From NCBI GenBank assembly GCA_041399205.1, contig JAWKTK010000006.1, positions 248,001 to 312,000 on the forward strand: a stretch of DNA of 64,000 nt. Reading direction: 5' to 3'. This stretch comes from JAGQOZ01 sp041399205. GTDB lineage: Bacteria > Planctomycetota > Planctomycetia > Pirellulales > Pirellulaceae. Of the stretch, positions 63,953 through 64,000 are shown in pieces. Each line of letters begins with the position of its first letter. Position 1 is the stretch's first letter. The position numbers and the translations under genes are program-made. The notes beneath the pieces were generated by a model. That model searched no databases and had not been told where the DNA came from. It worked only from the letters and a program-made list of their open reading frames with translations.

Positions 63953-64000
63953 TTTTCCTCTCCAGCCGACACCAGAATGCACGAAGTTTCACATTCCCGC

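Overview
The window looks like chromosomal DNA of a planctomycete, most likely of the Pirellula/Rhodopirellula group. The evidence is the protein content: LEPR-XLL-type N-terminal boxes, PEP-CTERM tails, dockerin-like Ca-binding modules in giant secreted proteins, a Pirellula/Verrucomicrobium-type membrane dehydrogenase with a CxxCH haem site, DUF1573 and DUF1570 proteins, ASPIC/UnbV proteins, and a methanopterin-type C1 gene (mch). No rRNA, tRNA, CRISPR or phage genes were seen.

Layout. 1-9.1 kb: a hypothetical protein, a secreted trypsin-like protease, and the first giant lamin-tail/CotH protein (A). 9.2-11.35 kb: a secreted FG-GAP/dockerin gene framed by two clusters of an unusual core-plus-variable-tail repeat. 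11.4-17.1 kb: PVC-type dehydrogenase, twin small PEP-CTERM proteins, a DUF1573 protein. 17.4-21.3 kb: a membrane protein, mch with an ATP-grasp ligase, and a Uma2 nuclease. 21.6-32.3 kb: a PEP-CTERM/dockerin protein, a second Uma2, twin secreted helical proteins, a nitrilase, a lectin/dockerin/PEP-CTERM protein, and an ASPIC/UnbV-TPR pair. 32.5-44.05 kb: giant LTD/CotH proteins B (+) and C (-), converging on csrA. 44.4-49 kb: another dockerin/PEP-CTERM protein and a minus-strand surface-polysaccharide cluster (formyltransferase, deacetylase, GT2). 49-57 kb: tsaD with a C-terminal processing protease, a thiamine-binding protein, lhgO, a LEPR-XLL protein with duplicated Asp/Gly-rich modules, a three-repeat helical protein, and yacG. 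57-64 kb: DUF1570 protease-like protein, Gfo/Idh/MocA oxidoreductase, and the feoA-feoB-FeoB-associated operon.

Two themes connect the region. First, eight secreted proteins share one C-terminal dockerin-like module but use two different sorting solutions: a LEPR-XLL N-terminus without PEP-CTERM, or a classical signal peptide with a C-terminal PEP-CTERM. Second, about 25 small indels, many in homopolymer runs, interrupt at least nine otherwise well-formed genes, including tsaD, which is normally essential. When these indels are corrected, the eight loci for which I could account for every indel come out as a whole number of codons. The simplest reading is uncorrected sequencing indels, so the broken genes are probably intact in the organism. 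They are entered here as type 'pseudogene', meaning 'frameshifted in this sequence', with the long open segments of the giant genes listed separately.
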